Part shown: positions 45,983-53,750 of the stretch, piece after piece | Layout: each line of letters begins with the position of its first letter | How positions within the stretch are numbered: the first letter of the stretch is position 1 | DNA from: Fermentibacter sp963718745 [NCBI: Candidatus Fermentibacterota bacterium] | GTDB taxonomy: Bacteria > Fermentibacterota > Fermentibacteria > Fermentibacterales | NCBI GenBank assembly: GCA_963718745.1 | Contig: OY970370.1 | Span: 620,001 to 684,000, forward strand | DNA: 64,000 bases | Reading direction: 5' to 3' | Position numbers and translations under genes: made by a program | The notes under the pieces: model-generated | Seen by the model: only the letters and a program-made list of their open reading frames with translations | Database searches by the model: none | Told to the model about the DNA's origin: nothing

Positions 45983-46723
45983 TCAGGGCTTGCCGGCCAC
46001 CAGGAAATAGCCCAGCGGGAAGACTCCCCTGGTCTTCTCCGATACCCGCACGACGGCAGGGATCCTTACGAGCAGGGCTGCGGCGGACTGGACGACCGCG
46101 GCCAGGAACGGGCCGAACGTGCGCATGGCTAGAAGGTTCTTGGCCAGGATGTCCGCCAGGATCTCGGGGGTGCCCCCCATCGGCTCCAGGAGGAGGACTT
46201 CGAAGCCGGCCACCTTCGCGAATCGCCTCAGCGCGTACTCCGAGTACCTGTAGTAGTCGTGCGGCGTCTCGTGGAGCCTGTAGAAGAAGGGTACGCTCAT
46301 GACGGCCTGACCGCCGGCGGTCAGGATCCTGTACATCTCGCCCCACAGCAGCTCGGGCTGTGCTATGTGCTCCATTACATCGGACAGGATGACCGTATCG
46401 AACTCCCCGTCGCGGAAGGGCAGCCTGCGGGAGATGTCGCACTCCAGGTCCAGGTATTCCCTGCCGTGGAGCGTCTCGGCCCAGTCCACACAGACGCATT
46501 CCTTCACGAACGGTCGGTAGGCGCCGTATAGCGGTGCCTTGCCGCACCCGAGGTCGACCAGCCTCCCGCGCGCGAACGCCGGCAGATACCTGTCGAAGAA
46601 TGATGCGATTATGTCGGTGTTGAGCCGGGACCCCGCGCTGACCTCGAGTGGATCCCCCGAGGCGTGCAGACGACCTTTCCTGAAGACGAACTTCGACGGC
46701 TTCCAGATTTCGGCGTTCCTCAT
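45983..46723 (-). CDS. Class I SAM-dependent methyltransferase
   Basis: 246 residues. The SAM site is in GRLVDLGCGKAPLYGAYRPF near 53-72 (motif I), ECVCVDWAET, FDTVILSDVMEHIAQPELLWGEMYRIL near 105-131 and GGQAVMSVPFFYRLHETPHDYYRYSEYALRR near 134-164, of the Methyltransf_11 type often found in envelope or glycan gene sets. The C-terminal part has two hydrophobic helices. The substrate is unknown. ATG at 46723 follows GGAGGGG with 5-nt spacing; the frame is open to 46966 but without such a site. A promoter candidate lies about 80 nt upstream. Confidence 0.84.
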   Translation of the reverse strand: MRNAEIWKPSKFVFRKGRLHASGDPLEVSAGSRLNTDIIASFFDRYLPAFARGRLVDLGCGKAPLYGAYRPFVKECVCVDWAETLHGREYLDLECDISRRLPFRDGEFDTVILSDVMEHIAQPELLWGEMYRILTAGGQAVMSVPFFYRLHETPHDYYRYSEYALRRFAKVAGFEVLLLEPMGGTPEILADILAKNLLAMRTFGPFLAAVVQSAAALLVRIPAVVRVSEKTRGVFPLGYFLVAGKP

Positions 46724-46795
46724 CCGTTCCCCTCCGACCGGACCGGAACAGCGAGGCGGGGCCGGATGCATGCCGTCCCCCGCATTCGCATTTTC

Positions 46796-46824
46796 ATGAT
46801 CGTCCATCCGGACTCGGAAGTCAA
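46796..46824 (-). promoter_or_regulatory. Candidate promoter for the methyltransferase
   Basis: On the minus strand TTGACT (46824-46819) and GATCAT (46801-46796) are 17 nt apart, matching the sigma-70 consensus at five and four of six positions. It lies about 75 nt before the ATG at 46723. The rest of the 320-bp spacer 46724-47043 holds only the terminator of the upstream gene. Confidence 0.42.
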
Positions 46825-46995
46825 GGCGACATCGGGGATGTGTGGACTCATGGCGATGCGGCACAGGGCTGGAGCGCAGCGTCCGGTGGAGGAAATGGTG
46901 CCGGCCTGTCGGCTGCGTATGCATTTCATGTCCGCCTGGAGACTGGATGTCCTGGATCAGGACCACCTGCGGGCGGGGAAGGAAGATCGCCGTAT

Positions 46996-47028
46996 AAAAA
47001 GAGAAGGCGGCCCGAGGGCCGCCTTCTC
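46996..47028 (-). terminator. Intrinsic terminator of the RRM protein gene
   Basis: GAGAAGGCGGCCC (47001-47013) pairs perfectly with 47016-47028. On the minus strand the hairpin is followed at once by TTTTT (47000-46996). This is the clearest rho-independent terminator in the window and begins 16 nt after the stop codon. Confidence 0.92.
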
Positions 47029-47043
47029 CCGATCAGCAGTAGG

Positions 47044-47322
47044 CTAGCGCCTGCTGCTTCCCGTGTTGCTGCGCTCCCTGTCAGTGGCAAAATCGACACG
47101 GACGTTGCGACCGTCGATGACGGCGTTGTCCATGGCGTTCTTGGCGGCAAGAGCGCTGTCGGTCGAGGCAAAGGTAACGAAACCAAAGCCGCGGGATCTG
47201 CCAGTGTCGCGATCCTGCACTACGCGGGCCTCGGTGACTTCACCATGTACCGCAAAGGCCTTCTCGAGGGACTGATCGGTTGTGGACCACGCGAGGCCTC
47301 CGACGAACAGCTTGTTGCTCAC
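47044..47322 (-). CDS. RRM-domain RNA-binding protein
   Basis: 92 residues: a single RNA recognition motif. RNP2 is KLFVGGLAW at residues 4-12, RNP1 is RSRGFGFVTF near 43-52, and a short basic tail (DRERSNTGSSRR) follows. Such small bacterial RRM proteins (Rbp family) bind single-stranded RNA and are often cold-induced. GTG at 47322 has GAAGGAG 5 nt upstream. It is monocistronic: its own promoter, a leader of about 180 nt with stem-loops, and a strong terminator. Confidence 0.92.
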   Translation of the reverse strand: MSNKLFVGGLAWSTTDQSLEKAFAVHGEVTEARVVQDRDTGRSRGFGFVTFASTDSALAAKNAMDNAVIDGRNVRVDFATDRERSNTGSSRR

Positions 47323-47356
47323 AGTAACTCCTTCTTCAGGGCTTCCGCCCTCCGTC

Positions 47357-47400
47357 GGCTTCGTTCTCGAAGCCATCTACCCGGCTGAACAGGCGCCGGG
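47357..47400 (-). other. Two stem-loops in the RRM gene leader
   Basis: GGCTTCG/CGAAGCC (47357-47363 with 47368-47374, 4-nt loop) and CCCGGC/GCCGGG (47380-47385 with 47395-47400, 9-nt loop) are perfect stems in the 5' untranslated region, between the promoter and the GTG at 47322. They could be cold-responsive or self-binding RNA elements. No known riboswitch core is seen. Confidence 0.5.
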
Positions 47401-47510
47401 ATACCCCAAGCCACAAGGGCTTCTTTGGATCAGAGCTCTTGAGATCAGGGGGCACATACTCTCGACAGAGGAGGGATGACGGAACCCCAGACCAAGAAAC
47501 TGAAACCGCC

Positions 47511-47541
47511 TATATATCGCAACCGCCCCCGGCAATGTCAA
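47511..47541 (-). promoter_or_regulatory. Promoter of the RRM protein gene
   Basis: On the minus strand a perfect -35 TTGACA (47541-47536) is followed by an AT run GATATATA (47518-47511) centred at -10 distance (GATATA at 17 nt, TATATA at 19 nt). The expected start of transcription near 47504 gives a leader of about 180 nt. The -35 lies at the very end of the upstream M42 peptidase gene. Confidence 0.65.
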
Positions 47542-48596
47542 GCACGAGCGGGATCGAACCCGTGGATGCGTTCCAGGACCAGGACGAGCAGCTCGATGGC
47601 CGTCTCGACATCGTGCCTGTGGATCACCGAACCGGGTCCGTGTCCGTACCTGTTCGGTATGGACAGGCATATGGCATGCGGTCCGGCACCCCACTTCTGC
47701 ATCGAAGACGTGTCCGTGCCCCCGGCGAGCAGTATCTCCATCTGGTGGTCGATCCCGGCCTCCTCCGCCAGTCCGCGGACGAAGTCCACCAGCTCGGGAG
47801 AGCTTATCACCGATCCGTCCATGACCTTGATGGCTGCGCCGTCGCCCAGCCTGGCAATGCGGAGCCTCGCAGGGAACTCAGGGATGTCTCCGGCCCCCGT
47901 CACGTCGATGGCGATGGCTATGTCGGGACGCACGTCCTGGGCGGCGACTGTCGAACCCCTCAGCCCGACCTCCTCCTGGGCGGTCCCAACGGCGTGCAGC
48001 TCGATCCGTGGGTTGGAGCACCGCCGGAAGGCCTCAGCCATGATGAACACCCCTACCCTGTCGTCGAAGGCCTTCCCAAGGAAGCAGTCGCCAAGCTCGG
48101 TGAAGGGGGTGGCCATGGACACCCAGTCGCCCCTGGAGATCCTCTCGACTACTGCATCCTTCTTCATCCCCGTGTCGATGTAGAGCTCGTCCAGACGGAG
48201 CTGCCGGTTGCTGTGCTCCGGAAGCCATGCGGCCCTGCGCTGGATCACCCCCGGCACCACGCCCGCCTTGCGGGTGTGGATCCTCACGGGGTGCCCGATC
48301 ATGTTCTCCGCGGTCCATCCACCGAGCGGCGCGAGCGAGATGTAGCCGTCCTCGTCGATGTTGAAGACCAGGAAGCCGATCTCGTCGGTGTGACCGGCCA
48401 GCATCACCCTGGGGCCGGAGCCGTCTCCCTTCCTCAGGAAGTGGATGTTCTTCACAGCGTCGGTCCTGACGGAGTCCGAACAGCCTTCGAGATGCCCTCG
48501 AAGAAGCGAATTGACCGCATCCTCCCTGCCGGAGACGCCGTCCGTCTCGCACAGTCTCCGCAGCAGATCGAAGCCGGATGCCGGATCCTGAGTCAT
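47538..48596 (-). CDS. M42-family metallo-aminopeptidase
   Basis: 352 residues of the M42 (glutamyl aminopeptidase/'endoglucanase M') family. The two-metal site is visible: MLAGHTDEIGF near 65-75 (His), GKAFDDRVGVF near 178-188 (bridging Asp), HAVGTAQEEVGLRGS near 206-220 (Glu-Glu), AIAIDVTG (Asp) and NRYGHGPGSVIHRHD near 316-330 (His). These cytoplasmic self-compartmentalised tetrahedral enzymes trim peptides. ATG at 48596 has GGAGGG upstream and overlaps the preceding stop by 4 nt (ATGA). Confidence 0.92.
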   Translation of the reverse strand: MTQDPASGFDLLRRLCETDGVSGREDAVNSLLRGHLEGCSDSVRTDAVKNIHFLRKGDGSGPRVMLAGHTDEIGFLVFNIDEDGYISLAPLGGWTAENMIGHPVRIHTRKAGVVPGVIQRRAAWLPEHSNRQLRLDELYIDTGMKKDAVVERISRGDWVSMATPFTELGDCFLGKAFDDRVGVFIMAEAFRRCSNPRIELHAVGTAQEEVGLRGSTVAAQDVRPDIAIAIDVTGAGDIPEFPARLRIARLGDGAAIKVMDGSVISSPELVDFVRGLAEEAGIDHQMEILLAGGTDTSSMQKWGAGPHAICLSIPNRYGHGPGSVIHRHDVETAIELLVLVLERIHGFDPARA

Positions 48597-49540
48597 TGCG
48601 ACCCTCCTGCAGGTTCGATCCAGGTGAAGCCCGCGGCGTCCATCCAGCCACCGGGCCGGGCGCCTGCGAAATCCATGGTTCCGAGGACGGACCTGGCCGC
48701 CTCGGCCGGGGCGAGCCCGTTCTCCAGAATGTTGTCGAGGTAGTAGAACTCGATGATGGCGCTGCCCGCCCAGTCGACGCTCTTCGTGTAGCCGGAGATG
48801 ATGAAGCCGTCCCGCCAGTCGCGCCGGGATGACATTATCTCCCCGGGGATGTTCCCGCCCATCACCAGGCAGCTCGAAAAATGGAGCATCGCCAGGTTGC
48901 GGCACGGTGCGAGGGCCGAAGCTATGGCACGGCCGTCCAGCATCTCGTCGGCAAGGGATATGCCTTCCTCCGTCGCGTGGCAGGAAATGAGCAGGCAGAC
49001 GCTCCCCGGGAGGGCTGCCGTCTCCAGTGCGAAGAGCTCGAGGTCCGACCTGTCATGGATGAACCTGTGCCTCACACTGACGCCCTCCACCCTGGCGAAG
49101 AAGGCATCGAGCATCTCTCCGAACGAGTATTCCGGTTCGGTCATGCCCGACTGCCATTCGGCCTCCAGGATGACCAGCCATCTCGAGTCGTCGTCTGCAG
49201 AGGCGGTCCTGCTCCCCTCCCAGGATGACCAGTTCTGAGATCCGGACGCCCTCCACTCGCCGGAGATGCCCGTCCCTCCGCCCACGAGATCGAACCAGCC
49301 TTCTCCAGTCGCTGACGGCTCGGTGTATGTGAAGACGAAGCGTCCCGAACCGTTCACCTCGCCCGCGACCGTGCATACGCCGCCGAAGAGGTAGTAGCCC
49401 GTGACCCGGGATCCGTCCTGTGTCAGGACCATCGTTCCATAGGTGGTCTCCCAGGTCCCCGAGAAATCCGGGACCGTCGATCCACAGGCGGCGGAAGGCA
49501 CCAGGACGGCAGCGAGAATCAGACCGCGCAGGCAGTTCAC
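48593..49540 (-). CDS. Lipoprotein with a caspase-like (CHAT/C11-type) domain
   Basis: 315 residues. A signal peptide ends PSAACGS, a possible lipobox with Cys19. Residues 25-110 form a Gly/Thr/Trp-rich beta domain (DFSGTWETTYGTMVLTQDG; GEWRASGSQNWSSW), like lipocalin-type repeats. From about 120 the pattern suits a caspase-haemoglobinase fold: WLVILEAEW at the first strand, VCLLISCHATEEG with a His near residue 190, and LAMLHFSSCLVMGGNIPGE with a Cys near 226, in the order His then Cys. Catalysis is inference. The start is GTG at 49540, overlapping the alaS stop. Confidence 0.6.
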   Translation of the reverse strand: MNCLRGLILAAVLVPSAACGSTVPDFSGTWETTYGTMVLTQDGSRVTGYYLFGGVCTVAGEVNGSGRFVFTYTEPSATGEGWFDLVGGGTGISGEWRASGSQNWSSWEGSRTASADDDSRWLVILEAEWQSGMTEPEYSFGEMLDAFFARVEGVSVRHRFIHDRSDLELFALETAALPGSVCLLISCHATEEGISLADEMLDGRAIASALAPCRNLAMLHFSSCLVMGGNIPGEIMSSRRDWRDGFIISGYTKSVDWAGSAIIEFYYLDNILENGLAPAEAARSVLGTMDFAGARPGGWMDAAGFTWIEPAGGSQ

Positions 49541-51324
49541 TCCAGCACCGCCCTTATCCTCCTGATGCCCTGGGACGAACTCTTCTCCGACTGTATCACG
49601 AACCTCCCCATCCCTCCCGTACGCTCCACATGAGGACCGCCGCAGATCTCCAGGGAGAAGTCCCCTATGCGGTAGACCTTCACCATCTCTCCGTACTTCG
49701 ACTTGAAGAGCCCTACCGCACCCAGCTCGGTCGCCCTCTCGACCGTCTCCTCGCTGAAGCTGACCGGCATGTCGGCCTCGATGGCCGCGTTGACGATCTT
49801 CTCGACAGCCGAGACCTGTTCTTCCGTCATGGGCGAGGGATGGCTGAAGTCGAACCTGAGCCTCTCGTGCGTGATGTTGCTGCCCTTCTGCTCCACGTGG
49901 GACCCCAGGACCTCCCTGAGCGCCCTGTGCAGGAGATGGGTCGCGGTGTGCAACCTAGTGACCATCTCGCTGTGGTCGGCGAGGCCCCCTCCGAACTTGC
50001 GGTCCAGACCGGCCCTGGACAGCTCCCTGTGCTTGTCCAGAGCCTGCCCGTAGCCCTCCAGGTCCACGTCGAGCCCGTTCTCGCGGGCGAGTTCGGAGGT
50101 GAACTCGACCGGGAAGCCGTACGTGTCGTACAACCGGAAGGCCACCCTGCCGGGGATCGTCCGCGAGGGGTTCCGGAGCAGGTTGGGAAGAAGCTTCTCG
50201 AACTCGCGCATCCCCGCCTGGAGGGTCTTCTCGAACTGCGACTCCTCCTTCTCGATCTCGCTCCTGATGAAGGCCCGGTTCCGGGACAGCCCGGGATGGG
50301 TTCCCGACTCGTTCTCGATCACGAGCCCGGCGAGGTCCGGAAGTACGGAACCCTCGATGCCGAGTTTCCGGGCGTGCCGGATGGCAAGACGGAGAAGGCG
50401 CCTGAGGACGTATCCCTGGTCGAGGTTGGAGGGCGGGACACCCATGTCGTCCCCGAGTATGTGGGTGGAGGTCCTGATGTGATCAGCCACTATGCGCATG
50501 GATCTGCGGGCTTCGTGGTCGGAGTCGGGATCGAGACCGGAAGCCTCCCGGAGGAATCCGAAGACCGGCTGGAAGAGCGGAATCTCGTAGACGCTCCCGG
50601 AGCCGTTCATCATCGCGACGGTCCTCTCGACCCCCATTCCGGTGTCGACATTCCTCTGGGCGAGAGGTTCGTATGTCCCTTCCCGGGTCTTGTTGTACTG
50701 CATGAAGACATCGTTCCAGACCTCGAAGTACTTCCCGCACCCGCACCCGGGGCGGCAACCCGGGCCGCATGGCGCTTTTCCCGTATCCATGAACATCTCC
50801 GTGTCCGGTCCGCACGGTCCTGTCAGACCAGCAGGCCCCCACCAGTTGTCGGAACGCCCCAGGAAGTGGATCCTCTCCGCGGGTATCCCCATCTCCTGCC
50901 AGATGGCGGCGGCCTCCTCGTCGGGCGGGACGAGATCGTCGCCCGCGAAGACGGTTACGCTGAGGCGGGATGGATCGAATCCGAGCCAGGAGGAGCCCGT
51001 GAGGAACTCGTGGCTCCAGGTGATGGCCTCGCGCTTGAAGTAGTCGCCGAGAGACCAGTTCCCGAGCATCTCGAAGAAGGTCAGGTGGGAGGGATCCCCG
51101 ACGCTGTCTATGTCACCCGTCCGGATGCACTTCTGGCAGTCTACGAGCCTGCGGCCCGAGGGGTGCCTGCCGCCCATGAGGTAGGGGACGAGCGGGTGCA
51201 TCCCGGCTGTAGTGAACAGCACGGTTGAGTCGTTCTCCGGTATGAGAGAAGCTCCGTCGATGCGCACATGGCTGCGCTTGACGAAGAAGTCAACGAACAG
51301 CGACCTGAGTTCGTCGGAAGTCAT
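49537..51324 (-). CDS. alaS: Alanyl-tRNA synthetase, short form lacking the C-terminal domain
   Basis: 595 residues instead of the usual 850-880. The class II catalytic core (LFTTAGMHPLVPYLMG near 36-51, HLTFFEMLGNWSLGDYFK near 80-97, NVDTGMGVER near 225-234) and the editing domain are present, with zinc ligands His459 and His463 (HTATH) and Cys561 and His565 (CGGPH, usually CGGTH). The chain stops at the end of the editing domain, so the DHHA1/C-Ala domain is absent. A Cys-rich insert CGPGCRPGCGCG lies near 186-197. It follows the ceramide acyltransferase gene by 21 nt, with GGAGG before its ATG. Confidence 0.93.
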   Translation of the reverse strand: MTSDELRSLFVDFFVKRSHVRIDGASLIPENDSTVLFTTAGMHPLVPYLMGGRHPSGRRLVDCQKCIRTGDIDSVGDPSHLTFFEMLGNWSLGDYFKREAITWSHEFLTGSSWLGFDPSRLSVTVFAGDDLVPPDEEAAAIWQEMGIPAERIHFLGRSDNWWGPAGLTGPCGPDTEMFMDTGKAPCGPGCRPGCGCGKYFEVWNDVFMQYNKTREGTYEPLAQRNVDTGMGVERTVAMMNGSGSVYEIPLFQPVFGFLREASGLDPDSDHEARRSMRIVADHIRTSTHILGDDMGVPPSNLDQGYVLRRLLRLAIRHARKLGIEGSVLPDLAGLVIENESGTHPGLSRNRAFIRSEIEKEESQFEKTLQAGMREFEKLLPNLLRNPSRTIPGRVAFRLYDTYGFPVEFTSELARENGLDVDLEGYGQALDKHRELSRAGLDRKFGGGLADHSEMVTRLHTATHLLHRALREVLGSHVEQKGSNITHERLRFDFSHPSPMTEEQVSAVEKIVNAAIEADMPVSFSEETVERATELGAVGLFKSKYGEMVKVYRIGDFSLEICGGPHVERTGGMGRFVIQSEKSSSQGIRRIRAVLE

Positions 51325-51345
51325 CGGGGGGGCCTCCGGATCGGC

Positions 51346-52473
51346 TTATAGGTTCTTGTCGTAGATTCTGTACGTCTTGTAGACGACCGTGTGCATCTCG
51401 TTCTCGAGGATGCTCCTGAGAGCATGGTTGTCCTCCAGCACCCAGGAGAGCTCGGCCCATGTCACTCCGGTCCGGAAGCCGTAATCGACCATCCTGGAGA
51501 TGATGAGGCTCTCCAGCCCGCATCCGCGCCACTTCTCGCGGACGGCGAGCAGGAGTACCCTCACTCCCTCGATCTTCATCCTGAAGGGGGGGACCTTCAG
51601 GGCGAGGACGGTCCTGAGGAGGCTGCCCCTTGCTTTCAGGAACGCCTTGTTGGCGTCGGGGAGCCCGACGGCGAAGGCCACTGCTCTGCCATCCTCGTAG
51701 ACGACCGGGGCAAGCCCCTCGACGAGCATCATGCTCAGATCCCTGGCCATCTGGCGGAACTCGGCGTCCGTCATCGGGACGAATCCCCAGTTCCTGCTCC
51801 AGCATTCGTTGTAGATGTCCATGAGTGTCAGGACATCCTCGTAGAGGTGTTTCCGCCTCACGGTCCTGACTTCGGCCCCGGTCCTGCGCTCGACGAGGCC
51901 GGCCAGCCTCCTCATCCTCTCCCAGCTGAACTTCTCCTTTTCGAGCAGATAGGCCAGGACGTCCTTCGATTTCCCGAAGCCTGATCTCTCCACATGGTCT
52001 GCATAATGGGGCGGATTGTAGGTCATCATCAGGACGGGGCTCCTGTCGAACCCGTCGATCAGGAGGCCGATCTCCTCGTTCGTCGAGAAGTTCATGGGGC
52101 CGCGCACCCTGTCCATCCCGCGCTCCCGCAGCCACCCCGAGGCGGTCTCGAAGAGAGCGTCGAAGACCTCCTGGTCGTCTACAGCCTCAAGGAAGCCGAA
52201 GAAGCCCGTGCGGTCGTGGTGGTAGTCGTTGTGCGCCCTGTTCGCGATGGCGCAGATCCGACCCAGGGTTCCGCCCGAGGAGTCCCTCGCGAGGAAGCAG
52301 GCCGTCTCTCCGTGCTGGTGGAAAGGGTGTCCGCGGGAGGGATCCAGCGTGAACTTCTGCATGCTCCTGATGGGAGCCACCCAGAGAGGATCGGATCGAT
52401 AGAGCCTGAACGGCAGCTCGATGAAGTCACGGTATCCGGCAGCATCCTCGACGGGTTCGATCCGCAGGGACAT
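51346..52473 (-). CDS. GNAT-fold acyltransferase, candidate bacterial ceramide synthase
   Basis: 375 residues. RLYRSDPLWVAPIRSMQKFTLDP and FFGFLEAVDDQEVFDALFETASGWLRERGMDRVRGPMNFSTNEEIGLLIDGFD belong to a family of two-domain GNAT-fold proteins usually labelled N-acetyltransferase. A Caulobacter GNAT-family enzyme (bCerS) N-acylates the SPT product, and this gene lies 12 nt downstream of an SPT gene on one transcript, so it is a strong candidate for that step. The name is by family plus context; the substrate is not proven. Confidence 0.68.
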   Translation of the reverse strand: MSLRIEPVEDAAGYRDFIELPFRLYRSDPLWVAPIRSMQKFTLDPSRGHPFHQHGETACFLARDSSGGTLGRICAIANRAHNDYHHDRTGFFGFLEAVDDQEVFDALFETASGWLRERGMDRVRGPMNFSTNEEIGLLIDGFDRSPVLMMTYNPPHYADHVERSGFGKSKDVLAYLLEKEKFSWERMRRLAGLVERRTGAEVRTVRRKHLYEDVLTLMDIYNECWSRNWGFVPMTDAEFRQMARDLSMMLVEGLAPVVYEDGRAVAFAVGLPDANKAFLKARGSLLRTVLALKVPPFRMKIEGVRVLLLAVREKWRGCGLESLIISRMVDYGFRTGVTWAELSWVLEDNHALRSILENEMHTVVYKTYRIYDKNL

Positions 52474-52485
52474 CTCTGCGCCCCG

Positions 52486-53673
52486 TCAGCCGATCAGACC
52501 GAAACGGCGGCCCACCCGCTCGAAGATCTCGAGTGCCCTGTCGATCATCTCGTCCGTGTGGGTGGCCATGTAGCTCGTCCTGAGCATGGCCCGGTCCGGA
52601 GGGACGGCGGGGCTGACGACCGGGTTCGTGAACACGCCTTCCTGGTCGAGAGCCTGCCAGATCCTGAAGGTCAGGAAGCTGTCGCCGATGATGATGGGAA
52701 CGATCGGGGCCTCGGAGTTGCCCACGTTGAAACCCATCGCCTTGAGCCCGTCTCTCGACCTCCTGGCCGCACTGTGCATCCGGACGAGCAGCTCCGGCTG
52801 CTCCTCGAGTATCTCCAGGGCTGCCATCACGGTCGCTACCGAGGCGGGGGGAAGGCTTGCGGAGAAGATCTCGGTGCGCGCCTCGTGCTGGATGTAGTCT
52901 ATGACCTTGTCCTCGCCGGCGGCGAAGCCGCCGATGCTGGCGAAGGACTTGCTGAAGGTCCCGACCTGGAGGTCGACTCCGGCCTCGCAGTCGAAATGTT
53001 CCCCGGTTCCGCGCCCGTGGGCACCCATCACACCGACGCCGTGGGCGTCATCCACCATCACGCGGGCTCCGTGCTTCGCCGCGAGTCTCACGATCCCGCC
53101 GAGATCGGCCAGATCGCCCTCCATGCTGAAGACGCCGTCGGTAATGATCATCGCCGGACCCGCGACGCGTTCGAGCAGCTGGCCCAGGTGATCGATGTCG
53201 TTGTGCCGGTACTTCACGACTCTCGAATAGCTCATCCTGGTTCCGTCGATTATCGAGGCATGCACGGACCGGTCGACGAAGAGCAGTTCGTCCTTCTGCC
53301 CCAGGGCGCCGATCACGCCGAGGTTGGTCTGGAACCCGGTGCTGAAGGTGACGACGCGCTCACGCCCCAGGAACCTGGCCAGCCTCTCCTCCAGTTCGAC
53401 ATGGAGGTCCAGGGTGCCGTTGAGGAACCGGCTCCCGGTGCAGCCAGTCCCGTACTTGCCGATGGCTTCGGCCGATCTGGCCATCACGAGCGGATGGTTC
53501 GTCAGGCCGAGGTAATTGTTGGAGCCCAGCATGATTACGCTGTGCCCCTCGATCTCCATGACGGGACCGACCTGCCCGCTGAGAGGCTTGAAGTATGGGT
53601 AGAGGCCCATCTTCTTGACCTCGTCGACCCGGGTGTAGTCGAAGCATTTCCTGAAAATGTCGGGACGAGTCAT
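52486..53673 (-). CDS. spt: Serine palmitoyltransferase-like alpha-oxoamine synthase
   Basis: 395 residues, PLP-dependent. It would condense serine and an acyl-CoA or acyl-ACP to 3-ketosphinganine. Features closest to bacterial SPT are GLYPYFKPLSGQ near 23-34, MLGSNNYLGLTNHP near 48-61, GTGCTGSRFLNGTLDLHVELE near 75-95, DRSVHASIIDGTRMS near 134-148, and the PLP Lys242 in TFSKSFASIGG. BioF and KBL relatives share the fold but not the GSRFLNGT-rich pattern so fully. It has a clear promoter and is divergent from an epimerase-type reductase gene. Confidence 0.87.
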   Translation of the reverse strand: MTRPDIFRKCFDYTRVDEVKKMGLYPYFKPLSGQVGPVMEIEGHSVIMLGSNNYLGLTNHPLVMARSAEAIGKYGTGCTGSRFLNGTLDLHVELEERLARFLGRERVVTFSTGFQTNLGVIGALGQKDELLFVDRSVHASIIDGTRMSYSRVVKYRHNDIDHLGQLLERVAGPAMIITDGVFSMEGDLADLGGIVRLAAKHGARVMVDDAHGVGVMGAHGRGTGEHFDCEAGVDLQVGTFSKSFASIGGFAAGEDKVIDYIQHEARTEIFSASLPPASVATVMAALEILEEQPELLVRMHSAARRSRDGLKAMGFNVGNSEAPIVPIIIGDSFLTFRIWQALDQEGVFTNPVVSPAVPPDRAMLRTSYMATHTDEMIDRALEIFERVGRRFGLIG

Positions 53674-53674
53674 A

Positions 53675-53703
53675 TTGATAGCACTCCCGCGTGACGGTAC
53701 ATG
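53675..53703 (+). promoter_or_regulatory. Candidate promoter for the epimerase/reductase gene
   Basis: TTGATA (53675-53680) and TACATG (53698-53703) are 17 nt apart on the plus strand. The -35 is good and the -10 is poor (three of six). It would give a short leader to the ATG at 53751 and would overlap the divergent spt promoter. Confidence 0.3.
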
Positions 53704-53710
53704 GCGGCAG

Positions 53711-53739
53711 ATTGTAAGCAGGCGGCGTAATCAAGTCAA
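53711..53739 (-). promoter_or_regulatory. Promoter of the spt operon
   Basis: On the minus strand TTGACT (53739-53734) and TACAAT (53716-53711) are separated by exactly 17 nt, each matching the sigma-70 consensus at five of six positions. Transcription would start near 53704, about 30 nt before the spt ATG, with GGGAG as ribosome site. Confidence 0.78.
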
Positions 53740-53750
53740 CGGAGCATGCG

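Noticed and set aside
46724-46995. Possible small gene between the methyltransferase and the RRM gene
   Set aside because: Short frames exist but lack ribosome sites and recognisable content; only a promoter candidate was supported.
47541-47566. tRNA T-arm-like sequence (GGGTTCGATCCC on the minus strand)
   Set aside because: It encodes the C-terminal HGFDPARA of the M42 peptidase, and no D-arm, anticodon arm or acceptor partner lies at the right distance.
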